Shown: in pieces, positions 37,375-44,668 of the stretch | Layout of the letters: each line of letters opens with the position of its first letter | Position numbering within the stretch: the first letter of the stretch is position 1 | NCBI RefSeq assembly: GCF_009720745.1 | Contig: NZ_WNKX01000001.1 | Location: forward strand, 62,001 to 126,000 | Length of the DNA: 64,000 bases | DNA from: Massilia eburnea | GTDB lineage: Bacteria; Pseudomonadota; Gammaproteobacteria; Burkholderiales; Burkholderiaceae_D | Direction of reading: 5' to 3' | Notes under the pieces: generated by a model | What the model saw: only the letters and a program-made list of their open reading frames with translations | The model's database searches: none | What the model was told of the DNA's origin: nothing | Made by a program: the position numbers and the translations under genes

Positions 37375-37934
37375 CACTTCACCTGCAAACCCAGCTTATC
37401 CCAGCCCTCATGGCCGAGCTTTTCCATGGTCTCGATATTCTTTTCGAAGATATCGGCCGCTTCGGGGAACGCCTCCACCGCACGGTCGATCGACGCCTCG
37501 CGCAGCAGGTGCAGGGTCGGGTAAGGCGAACGGTTGGTGTAGTTGGAGATATCGTTCTTGTCCGTATCGGCAAACTGGTAATCCGGATGGAAACTGGCCA
37601 CCTGCAGCTCGCCATCCAGCATCAGCTCCTCCAGCGCAGCATCGGCCACGTCCAGGAATTCGTTGTAATCCTCAAAATCCTGCAGCACCAGCGGGTGGAT
37701 CAGCAAGGTGGTATCGACGACTTCCGGATCTTCAGCAGCCAGGAATTCCAGCTCCTTGATCAAGTCTTCCAGCAATTCTTCCGGCGAAGAAGCCTCCGAC
37801 ACCACATAGCGCACCTGCTTTTTCACGTGCACGGCCTTGGCGAAGGGGCACAGGTTCAGGCCGATCACGGCCTTCTCCAGCCATTGCTCGGTAGCCGCGA
37901 TCACGGCCTCATAATCCACTGGGGCATTGCTCAT
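37374..37934 (-). CDS. DUF1415 family protein
   Basis: A 186-residue protein matching DUF1415: WLEKAVIGLNLCPFAKAVHVKKQ near residue 18, TTLLIHP, and SPYPTLHLLREASIDRAV near the C-terminus. The CPFA motif is fully conserved in the family. Biochemical role unknown; cytoplasmic. First gene of a two-gene unit with DUF1289, divergent from mltD. Confidence 0.92.
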   Translation of the reverse strand: MSNAPVDYEAVIAATEQWLEKAVIGLNLCPFAKAVHVKKQVRYVVSEASSPEELLEDLIKELEFLAAEDPEVVDTTLLIHPLVLQDFEDYNEFLDVADAALEELMLDGELQVASFHPDYQFADTDKNDISNYTNRSPYPTLHLLREASIDRAVEAFPEAADIFEKNIETMEKLGHEGWDKLGLQVK

Positions 37935-37967
37935 TTATACATCCAAAAAACGTTATCCAAGGAGCCA

Positions 37968-37998
37968 ATTATATAGCCAGTTCGACATATTTATCCAA
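37968..37998 (-). promoter_or_regulatory. Candidate promoter of DUF1415-DUF1289
   Basis: Consensus -10 TATAAT (37968-37973) on the minus strand with TTGGAT (37993-37998) 19 nt upstream, a longer than ideal spacer. Confidence 0.4.
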
Positions 37999-38026
37999 GA
38001 AAATCAGTCACATAGCGAATTTTTTC

Positions 38027-38055
38027 TTGACTCGACCGGCGTTCGACCCTACACT
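38027..38055 (+). promoter_or_regulatory. mltD-like gene promoter
   Basis: -35 TTGACT (38027-38032), 17-nt spacer, -10 TACACT (38050-38055). The leader to the ATG at 38107 is about 45 nt. Confidence 0.65.
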
Positions 38056-38106
38056 CCCGGCTTAGATAGTCCGTCCTTTGTTTCTTCACGACAACTGCGA
38101 AACACT

Positions 38107-39411
38107 ATGCAAGATCGAATCAAAAATGCTGTCCTGATCGCCCTGGCACTGAGCGCCGCGGTACCAGCAGCCTCCGCTTTTGCAGCCGCTGAAGCGCCGA
38201 AATCCGTTGTGCTGCAGCCTGCCGTAGAAGACTACAAGGAAACCGATGTCTGGGGCCGCATCCGTTCCGGTTACGCCATTCCGGACGTGAACAACGCCCT
38301 GGTGGCCAAGCATATCAAGTGGTACGCCGACCGCCAGGACTATATCGACCGCACCACGGCGCGCGCCTCGCTCTACCTCTACCACGTGGTGGAAGAGCTG
38401 GAAAAGCGCAATATGCCGACCGAACTGGCCCTGCTGCCGTTCATCGAATCCGCCTTCAACCCGCAAGCCCTGTCCAACGCCAACGCGGCGGGCCTCTGGC
38501 AGTTCGTGCCGGGCACCGGCCGCGACTACGACCTGAAGCAGAACGCATTCAAGGATGACCGCCGTTCCGTACTGGCCTCCACCGATGCCGCCCTGAGCTA
38601 CCTGCAGCGCCTGTACACCATGTTCGGCGACTGGCAGCTGGCCCTGGCCGCCTACAACTGGGGCGAAGGCAATGTGCAGAAGGCTGTCGCACGCAACCGC
38701 GCTGCCGGCAAGCCGACCGATTTCGAAAGCCTGTCCGAGCTGATGCCAGCCGAGACCCGCAACTACGTGCCGAAGCTGCAGGCGGTGAAGAATATCGTCG
38801 CCAACCCGGCCCAGTACGCCGTACACCTGCCGGTGATCGACAACGAGCCGTATTTCACCGCGATCGACAAGACCCGCGATATCGACCTGGCGCTGGCCGC
38901 CAAGTTTGCTGAAATCTCGGTCGACGAATTCAAAGCCCTGAACCCGCAGTTCAAAAAGCCCGTCATTACCGGCAACGAGCAGACCAAGATCCTGCTGCCG
39001 ACCGAGAATGCCGCCAAGTTCGCCGCCAACCTGGCCTCCTGGACCCACGCACTGTCGAGCTGGACCACGCACAAGATTTCCAGCGCCCGCGAAAGCATTG
39101 CTTCCCTGGCCCGCAAGTTTGGCACCACGCCGGATGCAATCCGCCAGGCCAACAATATTCCGCAGCGATCGGTACTGAAAGCCGGTTCCACCATCCTGGT
39201 GCCGACCGCCTCCGCTGCGATTGGCCCGGATATCTCGGCTGACATCATCGAAAACGCCGCCTTGGCGGTAGATACCGAACGTGCGCCAAAACGCAGCAAC
39301 TACCGTCAAGCATCCTCTTCCCGCAGCGATTCCAAGCCTGCGGTCAGCATGGTCAAGGCACGCGTGAAGCGTGACGAAGCTGGCAAATCGAAGTCGCACC
39401 GGAGCAATTAA
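38107..39411 (+). CDS. mltD: MltD-like membrane-bound lytic murein transglycosylase with LysM
   Basis: A 434-residue exported protein; signal peptide to about residue 25 (PAASAFAAAE). The SLT domain has the catalytic Glu in LLPFIESAFNPQA and then SNANAAGLWQFVPGTGRDY and LALAAYNWGEGNVQKA, typical of MltD. One LysM-type domain follows near residues 335-375 (ESIASLARKFGTTPDAIRQA). It cleaves glycan strands to 1,6-anhydro products in the periplasm. No lipobox is seen, unlike E. coli MltD. The upstream open frame lacks a start with a promoter, so ATG 38107 was chosen. Confidence 0.9.
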   Translation: MQDRIKNAVLIALALSAAVPAASAFAAAEAPKSVVLQPAVEDYKETDVWGRIRSGYAIPDVNNALVAKHIKWYADRQDYIDRTTARASLYLYHVVEELEKRNMPTELALLPFIESAFNPQALSNANAAGLWQFVPGTGRDYDLKQNAFKDDRRSVLASTDAALSYLQRLYTMFGDWQLALAAYNWGEGNVQKAVARNRAAGKPTDFESLSELMPAETRNYVPKLQAVKNIVANPAQYAVHLPVIDNEPYFTAIDKTRDIDLALAAKFAEISVDEFKALNPQFKKPVITGNEQTKILLPTENAAKFAANLASWTHALSSWTTHKISSARESIASLARKFGTTPDAIRQANNIPQRSVLKAGSTILVPTASAAIGPDISADIIENAALAVDTERAPKRSNYRQASSSRSDSKPAVSMVKARVKRDEAGKSKSHRSN

Positions 39412-39424
39412 ACGTTTTTACGGC

Positions 39425-39458
39425 ACGCCAGCCCTTGCCAAACTTGCAGGGCTGGCGT
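39425..39458 (+). terminator. Hairpin after the mltD-like gene
   Basis: ACGCCAGCCC (39425-39434) pairs with GGGCTGGCGT (39449-39458); TGC/GCA extends it with one bulge. No T-tract follows, so it may be an imperfect terminator or a 3' stabiliser. Confidence 0.45.
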
Positions 39459-39507
39459 CCTGACGTTTACAATCCCGTTCTTGCGGTATAACCCCATTGG
39501 AGTAGAT

Positions 39508-40299
39508 ATGGCTTTCTTGCAAGGCAAAAAAATCCTGATTACTGGCGTCCTGTCCAACCGTTCCATCGCTTACGGCATTGCTAAGGCTGCCCACCGCGAA
39601 GGCGCCGAACTGGCTTTCACCTACGTTGGCGAGCGCTTCAAAGACCGCATCACTGAATTCGCGGCAGAATTTGGCAGCAACCTGGTCTTCGACTGTGACG
39701 TCACCAGCGACGAACAAATCGCCAACCTGTTCACCGACCTGGCCAAGAGCTGGGACAGCCTGGACGGCTTCGTGCACGCCATCGGCTTCGCCCCACGCGA
39801 AGCGATCGCCGGCGAATTCCTGGACGGCCTGACCCGCGAAAACTTCCGCGTGGCCCACGATATTTCGGCATACAGCTTCCCGGCCATGGTGAAAGCCGCC
39901 CTGCCGCTGCTGAAGCCAGGTTCCTCCGTGCTGACCCTGTCCTACCTGGGCGCGGTTCGTGCGATCCCCTACTACAACACCATGGGCCTGGCCAAGGCAT
40001 CGCTGGAAGCTTCCGTGCGCTACCTGGCTGAGAACCTGGGCCAGCACGGCATCCGCTCGAACGGCATTTCCGCCGGCCCGATCAAGACCCTGGCTGCCTC
40101 CGGCATCAAGGACTTCGGCAAGCTGCTCGGCTTCGCCGCCGGCCACGCACCGCTGCGCCGCAACGTGACCATCGAAGAAGTGGGTAACGCCGCAGCGTTC
40201 CTGCTGTCCGACCTGTCCTCCGGCATCACCGGCGACATCATGTACGTCGACGGCGGCTTCTCGCACGTGATGGGCCTGAACTCGAGCGATTACGAGTAA
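39508..40299 (+). CDS. fabI: Enoyl-ACP reductase [NADH] FabI
   Basis: A 263-residue short-chain dehydrogenase catalysing the last step of fatty-acid elongation. The divergent nucleotide-binding motif [13 protein letters not shown] is typical of FabI. The catalytic Tyr-x6-Lys is in [14 protein letters not shown], and [13 protein letters not shown] follows. It is the triclosan and isoniazid-type target family. GGAG lies 5 nt before the ATG at 39508; a promoter with TATAAC is about 15 nt upstream of the start. A strong terminator follows. Confidence 0.98.
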   Translation: MAFLQGKKILITGVLSNRSIAYGIAKAAHREGAELAFTYVGERFKDRITEFAAEFGSNLVFDCDVTSDEQIANLFTDLAKSWDSLDGFVHAIGFAPREAIAGEFLDGLTRENFRVAHDISAYSFPAMVKAALPLLKPGSSVLTLSYLGAVRAIPYYNTMGLAKASLEASVRYLAENLGQHGIRSNGISAGPIKTLAASGIKDFGKLLGFAAGHAPLRRNVTIEEVGNAAAFLLSDLSSGITGDIMYVDGGFSHVMGLNSSDYE

Positions 40300-40318
40300 T
40301 CCTCGCATTCCGCCAAAT

Positions 40319-40350
40319 GAAAGCCGCCACCTGGCGGCTTTCTTCGTTTA
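40319..40350 (+). terminator. Intrinsic terminator of fabI
   Basis: GAAAGCCGCC (40319-40328), loop ACCT, GGCGGCTTTC (40333-40342), a 10-bp perfect stem followed by TTCGTTT. Confidence 0.9.
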
Positions 40351-40401
40351 CGTACCTGCGATACATCAGCAAGTCACCCTGATCCCCCAAGGAGAGCTAA
40401 A

Positions 40402-40818
40402 ATTCGCCACATTTTGCAAGGATTACTGCTGTTCTTATTAGCGCACTCTGCGACGGCCCAGCCGCTCTGCCAAACGAACGAGAAGACCTACTTCAGCTGC
40501 CCCGTTGCGGGCTCGCACAAGACGGCTTCAGTTTGCGGCGACGTCCGCGACTTCGAAAGACCCAGACTGGAATACAGGTTCGGAACGAGCAAGCATATCG
40601 AGCTGATTTATCCCGCCCTTCCGTTTGAGTCCTTGCAAAAATTCGAATTCAACCAGGCCATTTCAAAGCCTGACAATAGCGAGCTCAACGAGCTCTACTT
40701 CAAAAACGGTGATTATTACTATGGAGTGACCAGCTATATCGCCGACAACGAACATGGCCGAGTAAAGGAGCGGAGTATTGCAGTATTCGACCGCGATCAG
40801 ATCCTGCCCAAACACTAA
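40402..40818 (+). CDS. Small secreted protein, probable ATT start codon
   Basis: A 138-residue protein. AAGGAG (40389-40394) is followed 7 nt later by ATT (40402), which would start MRHILQGLLLFLLAHSATAQ, a good signal peptide. There is no ATG or GTG at a usable distance; TTG at 40414 has no Shine-Dalgarno and would remove the positively charged start. The mature part has a Cys-containing N-terminal region (PLCQTNEKTYFSC ... SVCGD) and a Tyr-rich C-terminus. I do not recognise a named family. The end may be shortened compared with similar short secreted proteins. Function unknown; periplasmic or secreted. Confidence 0.7.
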   Translation: MRHILQGLLLFLLAHSATAQPLCQTNEKTYFSCPVAGSHKTASVCGDVRDFERPRLEYRFGTSKHIELIYPALPFESLQKFEFNQAISKPDNSELNELYFKNGDYYYGVTSYIADNEHGRVKERSIAVFDRDQILPKH

Positions 40819-40842
40819 ATTCGCCCATGAACAGAGAATAAT

Positions 40843-40882
40843 TTGACAACGCCAAAAAGTGAGACTAAAGTGATATCACTTT
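40843..40882 (+). promoter_or_regulatory. Promoter with a 16-bp palindromic operator for the SPFH operon
   Basis: -35 TTGACA (40843-40848), 17-nt spacer, -10 TAAAGT (40866-40871). The perfect palindrome AAAGTGATATCACTTT (40867-40882) covers the -10 and the start site, a classic repressor position. The ribbon-helix-helix protein encoded two genes downstream is a likely ligand; that is inference. Confidence 0.75.
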
Positions 40883-40906
40883 GATTTACCTCACATAGGA
40901 ATGATC

Positions 40907-41767
40907 ATGACCCGCAACGAAAAGCAGTTCTCGTCTTACAGCGGCTACCTGGCCCTGATCGTAGTGATTACGCTGGCGATTCTTGCCTTCCTTATGCTGC
41001 GCGCCTTCCAGCCAGGTCTCGCAGCCGTGTGCGCGGTAACGGCGATCTTCCTGGCACCGGGCCTCTACATGCTGCAGCCGAATGAAAGCGCGGTGCTGAT
41101 GCTGTTCGGCCATTACATCGGCACCGACCGCAGCGAAGGCCTGCGCTGGGCCTTCCCTCTGTATATCAAGAAGCGCCTGTCGCTGCGCGCCCGCAACCTG
41201 ATCGCACCGACCTTGAAGGTGAACGACAAGCGCGGCAACCCGATTGAGATTTCCGCCGCCATCGTCTGGCGCGTACGCGACACCGCGCAAGCAGTATTCG
41301 ATGTCGATGACTTCGAGCGCTACGTTGCGGTGCAGGCTGAAGCGGCGATCCGCCACCTTGCTTCCCAATACGCCTATGATGAAGGCGAGGACCTGCCGCA
41401 AGGGATGACCACCCTGCGTTCCGGCATGGATGAAGTGGCCCACGCGCTGAAGGCCGAACTGACCGAGCGCATTGCCGCCGCCGGCGTAGAAATCGTGGAC
41501 GCCAAGCTGACCCATCTAGCCTACGCGCCGGAAATCGCACAAGTGATGCTGCGCCGCCAGCAGGCCGAGGCCATCATCAGCGCGCGCCAGAAGATCGTGC
41601 ACGGCGCCGTCAGCATGGTCGAAGCGGCCTTGAACAGCCTGGCCGAGCGCGAAATCGTGGAGCTGGATTCCGAGCGCAAGGCAGCAATGGTGAGCAACCT
41701 GCTGGTGGTCCTGTGCTCCGACAAGGAAACCCAGCCTATCGTCAACACAGGCACCCTGTATAACTAA
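40907..41767 (+). CDS. SPFH domain (stomatin/prohibitin-like) membrane protein
   Basis: A 286-residue protein. Two hydrophobic segments (about residues 10-50) anchor an SPFH domain (about 50-235; [57 protein letters not shown]). SPFH proteins form membrane microdomain scaffolds. ATG 40907 is chosen because AGGA ends 6 nt upstream; for ATG 40901 the AGGA is directly adjacent. It is the first gene of an operon with a ribbon-helix-helix protein and a secreted protein. Confidence 0.88.
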   Translation: MTRNEKQFSSYSGYLALIVVITLAILAFLMLRAFQPGLAAVCAVTAIFLAPGLYMLQPNESAVLMLFGHYIGTDRSEGLRWAFPLYIKKRLSLRARNLIAPTLKVNDKRGNPIEISAAIVWRVRDTAQAVFDVDDFERYVAVQAEAAIRHLASQYAYDEGEDLPQGMTTLRSGMDEVAHALKAELTERIAAAGVEIVDAKLTHLAYAPEIAQVMLRRQQAEAIISARQKIVHGAVSMVEAALNSLAEREIVELDSERKAAMVSNLLVVLCSDKETQPIVNTGTLYN

Positions 41768-41773
41768 GCAAAG

Positions 41774-41962
41774 ATGGCAAGCCCCGGCAAAAAAGCATTT
41801 CCCCTGCGGATCGACCCGGCGTTGTGGGAGGAACTGCAACGCCTGGCCGCCCAGGACTTGCGCAGCGTGAACGCGGAAATCGAGTTCCTGCTGCGCGAGG
41901 CGCTGGCGCACCGAGGCATCAAGCCGAAACCGCAACGAATCCCTCCCTCCAATGAAGAGTAA
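41774..41962 (+). CDS. Arc-type ribbon-helix-helix DNA-binding protein
   Basis: A 62-residue protein. The short basic strand (KKAFPLRIDPALWEELQRLA) and helix LRSVNAEIEFLLREAL fit the Arc/MetJ ribbon-helix-helix fold, which dimerises and binds palindromic operators. It begins 6 nt after the SPFH stop and overlaps the next gene by 11 nt. Likely the autoregulator of this operon through the palindrome at 40867-40882. A toxin-antitoxin antitoxin role is less likely, as no toxin-like partner is present. Confidence 0.85.
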   Translation: MASPGKKAFPLRIDPALWEELQRLAAQDLRSVNAEIEFLLREALAHRGIKPKPQRIPPSNEE

Positions 41963-43094
41963 TTTCGACGTGCGCGCATTCTTCGCCTGTTTCGCCGCCG
42001 CGCTGCCGGCTTATGTTGGTGCAGCACAGCCAGCACCGATTGACATCAAGACCGTCGCATACCGCGGATCTTTGCCTTATGTCGTCTCCGCCGATCCGCG
42101 GCGCGATGCTCGCATCAACCATTCCGTCTTTCTGGCCCTGACAGGGCAACCTGCTCCAGCCAAATACACCGATAGGGTCGTTGAAACCCAAGAGCAGGAA
42201 GAAATGGGCGTCAATGACTTCGGCTTCAAGGTAACGCGCGACGACCAGCGGGTGCTGGCCCTTGAAATCGATTCCGAGGTCTGCGGCGCTTATTGCGAGC
42301 ATAGCTGGGATCAGTACAATTTCGACGCTGTTACCGGGCGTGCGATTTTAGCGTCGGACATATTTACCCCGGCGGGCGGCGCAAAACTATTCAAGCAGAA
42401 CCTGGCGAAACGTCTGGCCCAATACCAGCAGGCGATTGCCGGCTTGAACCGGGCTGGCACCGCCCACCGCAAGAAGAACCATATCTCGACGAGTTGGCCG
42501 CAGCCCAGGACTGACGGCAGGCAGGATGACGAGGAAGCACGCATCATGGATACCATCGCCATGTACCGGCACTGCATGGAATCGATGCAGTCTCCCGATT
42601 ACGGTAGCGACTTCAAGTTGGAGAATGCGCCGGTGAGAATTGAGTACGGCGCCATTACCTTCCTGTACCAGCGCTGCAGCAACCACGCCATGCACGCGCT
42701 GGACGAAGTCGACAAACAGGAAGTGAGTTACAAGAACACCGACCTCGCGCCGCATATCACTCCCTATGGAAGATATTTGCTGATGGATGGCCCGCCGGTA
42801 AAGCGCCGGGCGGAGCCCTATCAGCAATTCCTGCAAGGTCGTGTGGGACAGGCGGCGATCACATTGACATTGTCTGCTCCAGGCATCGACGGCGCGGTGA
42901 CCGGCGAATACTTCTACAACAAATACCGCAAACTCATCGCCCTGCGCGGACAGGTGAACGGCAACACCGTCGAGCTGACCGAGTCCGAAAGCATCGATAC
43001 GCCCAAACCGCTGATCCGCGCCACCATCAAAGGCGACAAGCTCGAAGGACAATGGATCGGTAAGCAGACCCTCGATTTCTCAGTTGCCCCATGA
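41952..43094 (+). CDS. Secreted protein of unknown function, third gene of the SPFH operon
   Basis: A 380-residue protein with a signal peptide (cleavage near residue 25, AYVGAAQPAP). Several Cys residues (VCGAYCEHS, YRHCMES, YQRCSN) could pair in the periplasm. The central part is helical and charged (about 120-200). The C-terminal 70 residues are predicted to be beta-rich (TLTLSAPGIDGAVTGEYFYN ... TIKGDKLEGQWIGK). I do not recognise a family. Overlap with the ribbon-helix-helix gene ties its expression to that operon. Confidence 0.7.
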   Translation: MKSNFDVRAFFACFAAALPAYVGAAQPAPIDIKTVAYRGSLPYVVSADPRRDARINHSVFLALTGQPAPAKYTDRVVETQEQEEMGVNDFGFKVTRDDQRVLALEIDSEVCGAYCEHSWDQYNFDAVTGRAILASDIFTPAGGAKLFKQNLAKRLAQYQQAIAGLNRAGTAHRKKNHISTSWPQPRTDGRQDDEEARIMDTIAMYRHCMESMQSPDYGSDFKLENAPVRIEYGAITFLYQRCSNHAMHALDEVDKQEVSYKNTDLAPHITPYGRYLLMDGPPVKRRAEPYQQFLQGRVGQAAITLTLSAPGIDGAVTGEYFYNKYRKLIALRGQVNGNTVELTESESIDTPKPLIRATIKGDKLEGQWIGKQTLDFSVAP

Positions 43095-43127
43095 CTGCCC
43101 GGCAGCGGCTGGGAAGTTGAAGATCCC

Positions 43128-43523
43128 TCAATTCAAATACTTGCGAATCGCCTCCGGGCTGACTGGCGTAAAGAGGTTCACCAGGTTGCCGTCCGGGTCG
43201 CGGAACAGCAGCGAACGGTTTCCCCATGGCTGTGTGGTCGGCGCCTGCACAACATCGTCGAGAATCGTGCCGAGGCGGCTGAAAACCTCATCGACATCGC
43301 TTACACGAAATTCGAGAATAAGCGATTGATTGTTTTTCGGAACCGCAGCGCCTGCTCCGAACAGATCCATGGTGCGCTTGCTGCCAATCGCCAGCGTGCA
43401 GACGGGCGTCGACAGCTCAGCGAATTCCTCTGTGTACCATGTCGCCTTCAGGCCAATGTCTTCATAGAATTGAACAAGCCGTTTGATGTCGTCCGTTATA
43501 ATGCGGGTTGAGACAAAGTCCAT
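43128..43523 (-). CDS. VOC (glyoxalase/bleomycin-resistance-like) family protein
   Basis: A 131-residue vicinal-oxygen-chelate fold protein with two beta-alpha-beta-beta-beta units: VSTRIITDDIKRLVQFYEDI at the N-terminus and LEFRVSDVDEVFSRLG ... SLLFRDPDGNLVNLF in the second half. Metal-binding or antibiotic-binding subtypes cannot be separated by sequence. AGAGGA lies 4 nt before the ATG. Divergent from the WYL regulator next door, which is a common regulator-target layout. Confidence 0.88.
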   Translation of the reverse strand: MDFVSTRIITDDIKRLVQFYEDIGLKATWYTEEFAELSTPVCTLAIGSKRTMDLFGAGAAVPKNNQSLILEFRVSDVDEVFSRLGTILDDVVQAPTTQPWGNRSLLFRDPDGNLVNLFTPVSPEAIRKYLN

Positions 43524-43630
43524 TTTTTCCTCTGGTAGTTAATTCATCTTGCCGCCACTATCTCGGTGGGCAGCGTTCAAACATCTTATAAAAGGCCTGC
43601 TGCCACCATCCTGTCAGCAGTGAATTGGCC

Positions 43631-44335
43631 ATGCGGCGCGCAGATCGACTTTTCCAGATCATCCAGATCCTGCGCGGTGCAAAACGGCCGCTGACTGCAC
43701 GCGCCCTGTCCGAAGAACTGGAAACCTCCGTGCGGACTGTTTATCGCGACATCGCGGACCTGATGGCGCAGCGCGTGCCCATTTCCGGCGAAGCAGGCAT
43801 TGGTTATGTGCTCGACCGCCGCTACGACATGCCGCCCCTGATGCTGACGCCAGATGAACTGGAAGCCGCCGTCCTCGGCGCGCAATGGGTCGCCCAGCGT
43901 AGCGATCCAGCGCTGGCAAGGGCGGCACGCGACTTGATCGCCAAGATCACGGCAGCGGTACCGGAGCGCCTGCGCCCATACATCACCGAACCGACAGGCG
44001 CCACGCCGCCGCCACAATCGGCGCCGGCCGATGTGCTCAACGCCGTGCAATTGCGGGAATGGATACGCGTGGGCCGCAAACTGCGGATTGGCTATCGCGA
44101 CGAACAAGGGCGCGTAAGCGAACGCACGATATGGCCGGTGCTCATCGGGTACGCCGATACGGTCCGGCTGCTTGCTGCATGGTGCGAACTGCGGCAGGAA
44201 TTTCGGCACTTCAGGATGGATCGTATTAGCGCGGCCTGGTTCATCGGCGAACCATATGAATTGCAAAGAAGGACGCTGATGGCACGCTGGAAGCAGCATA
44301 TGAAGCAAACGCGCGGAGTCGACCTGTCGCTTTAA
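43631..44335 (+). CDS. HTH-WYL transcriptional regulator (YafY/DeoR type)
   Basis: A 234-residue protein. The N-terminal winged helix-turn-helix (RLFQIIQILRGAKRPLTARA, then VRTVYRDIADLMAQ) is of the HTH_11/DeoR type. The C-terminal WYL-like domain is about residues 125-210 (RKLRIGYRDEQGRVSERTIW and the RHFRMDRISA strand). It probably senses a ligand through the WYL domain and controls the divergent VOC gene. ATG 43631 is chosen over a TTG two codons upstream. Confidence 0.9.
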   Translation: MRRADRLFQIIQILRGAKRPLTARALSEELETSVRTVYRDIADLMAQRVPISGEAGIGYVLDRRYDMPPLMLTPDELEAAVLGAQWVAQRSDPALARAARDLIAKITAAVPERLRPYITEPTGATPPPQSAPADVLNAVQLREWIRVGRKLRIGYRDEQGRVSERTIWPVLIGYADTVRLLAAWCELRQEFRHFRMDRISAAWFIGEPYELQRRTLMARWKQHMKQTRGVDLSL

Positions 44336-44668
44336 TATGCCGAATGATCGTTTCGCAAACAATGCAATATTGCTCTGCCGCAAATTCAAACGAAAGCTAC
44401 CGCGTGGCCGGGATTCCGTGTATAATTCACCGCTTGTGCGCTGCAACACATCAACGCAGCTGAAAATAAAAACACAAATAGCAGCTTCGCGAAAACTATC
44501 TGCCGCATCCTGAAACACCGGATGCCGCCTAAAAAGCCCCCCCGCCCTGTGTGTCGTCTTCAATGACACCGTCCCGGCGCAAAGCTTTTGTGCCGAAATT
44601 TCTATACAAAATAGAGTCGTTTCGTTTTGGTTTAGCGTAGCTTTTTTCGCTTTTTACGAAAGATATAC
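44336..44668 (+). promoter_or_regulatory. Long leader and promoter region of the DEAD-box helicase gene
   Basis: This 333-nt gap has no supported gene. A TATAAT (44421-44426) would start transcription near 44433, leaving a leader of about 236 nt. The leader is A-rich in parts and contains a 6-bp GCATCC/GGATGC hairpin (44505-44525) and a 9-bp CGGCGCAAA/TTTGTGCCG hairpin (44575-44595). GAAAGATATAC precedes the ATG. Long structured leaders are typical of RNA helicase and cold-shock genes; regulation here is inference. Confidence 0.55.
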
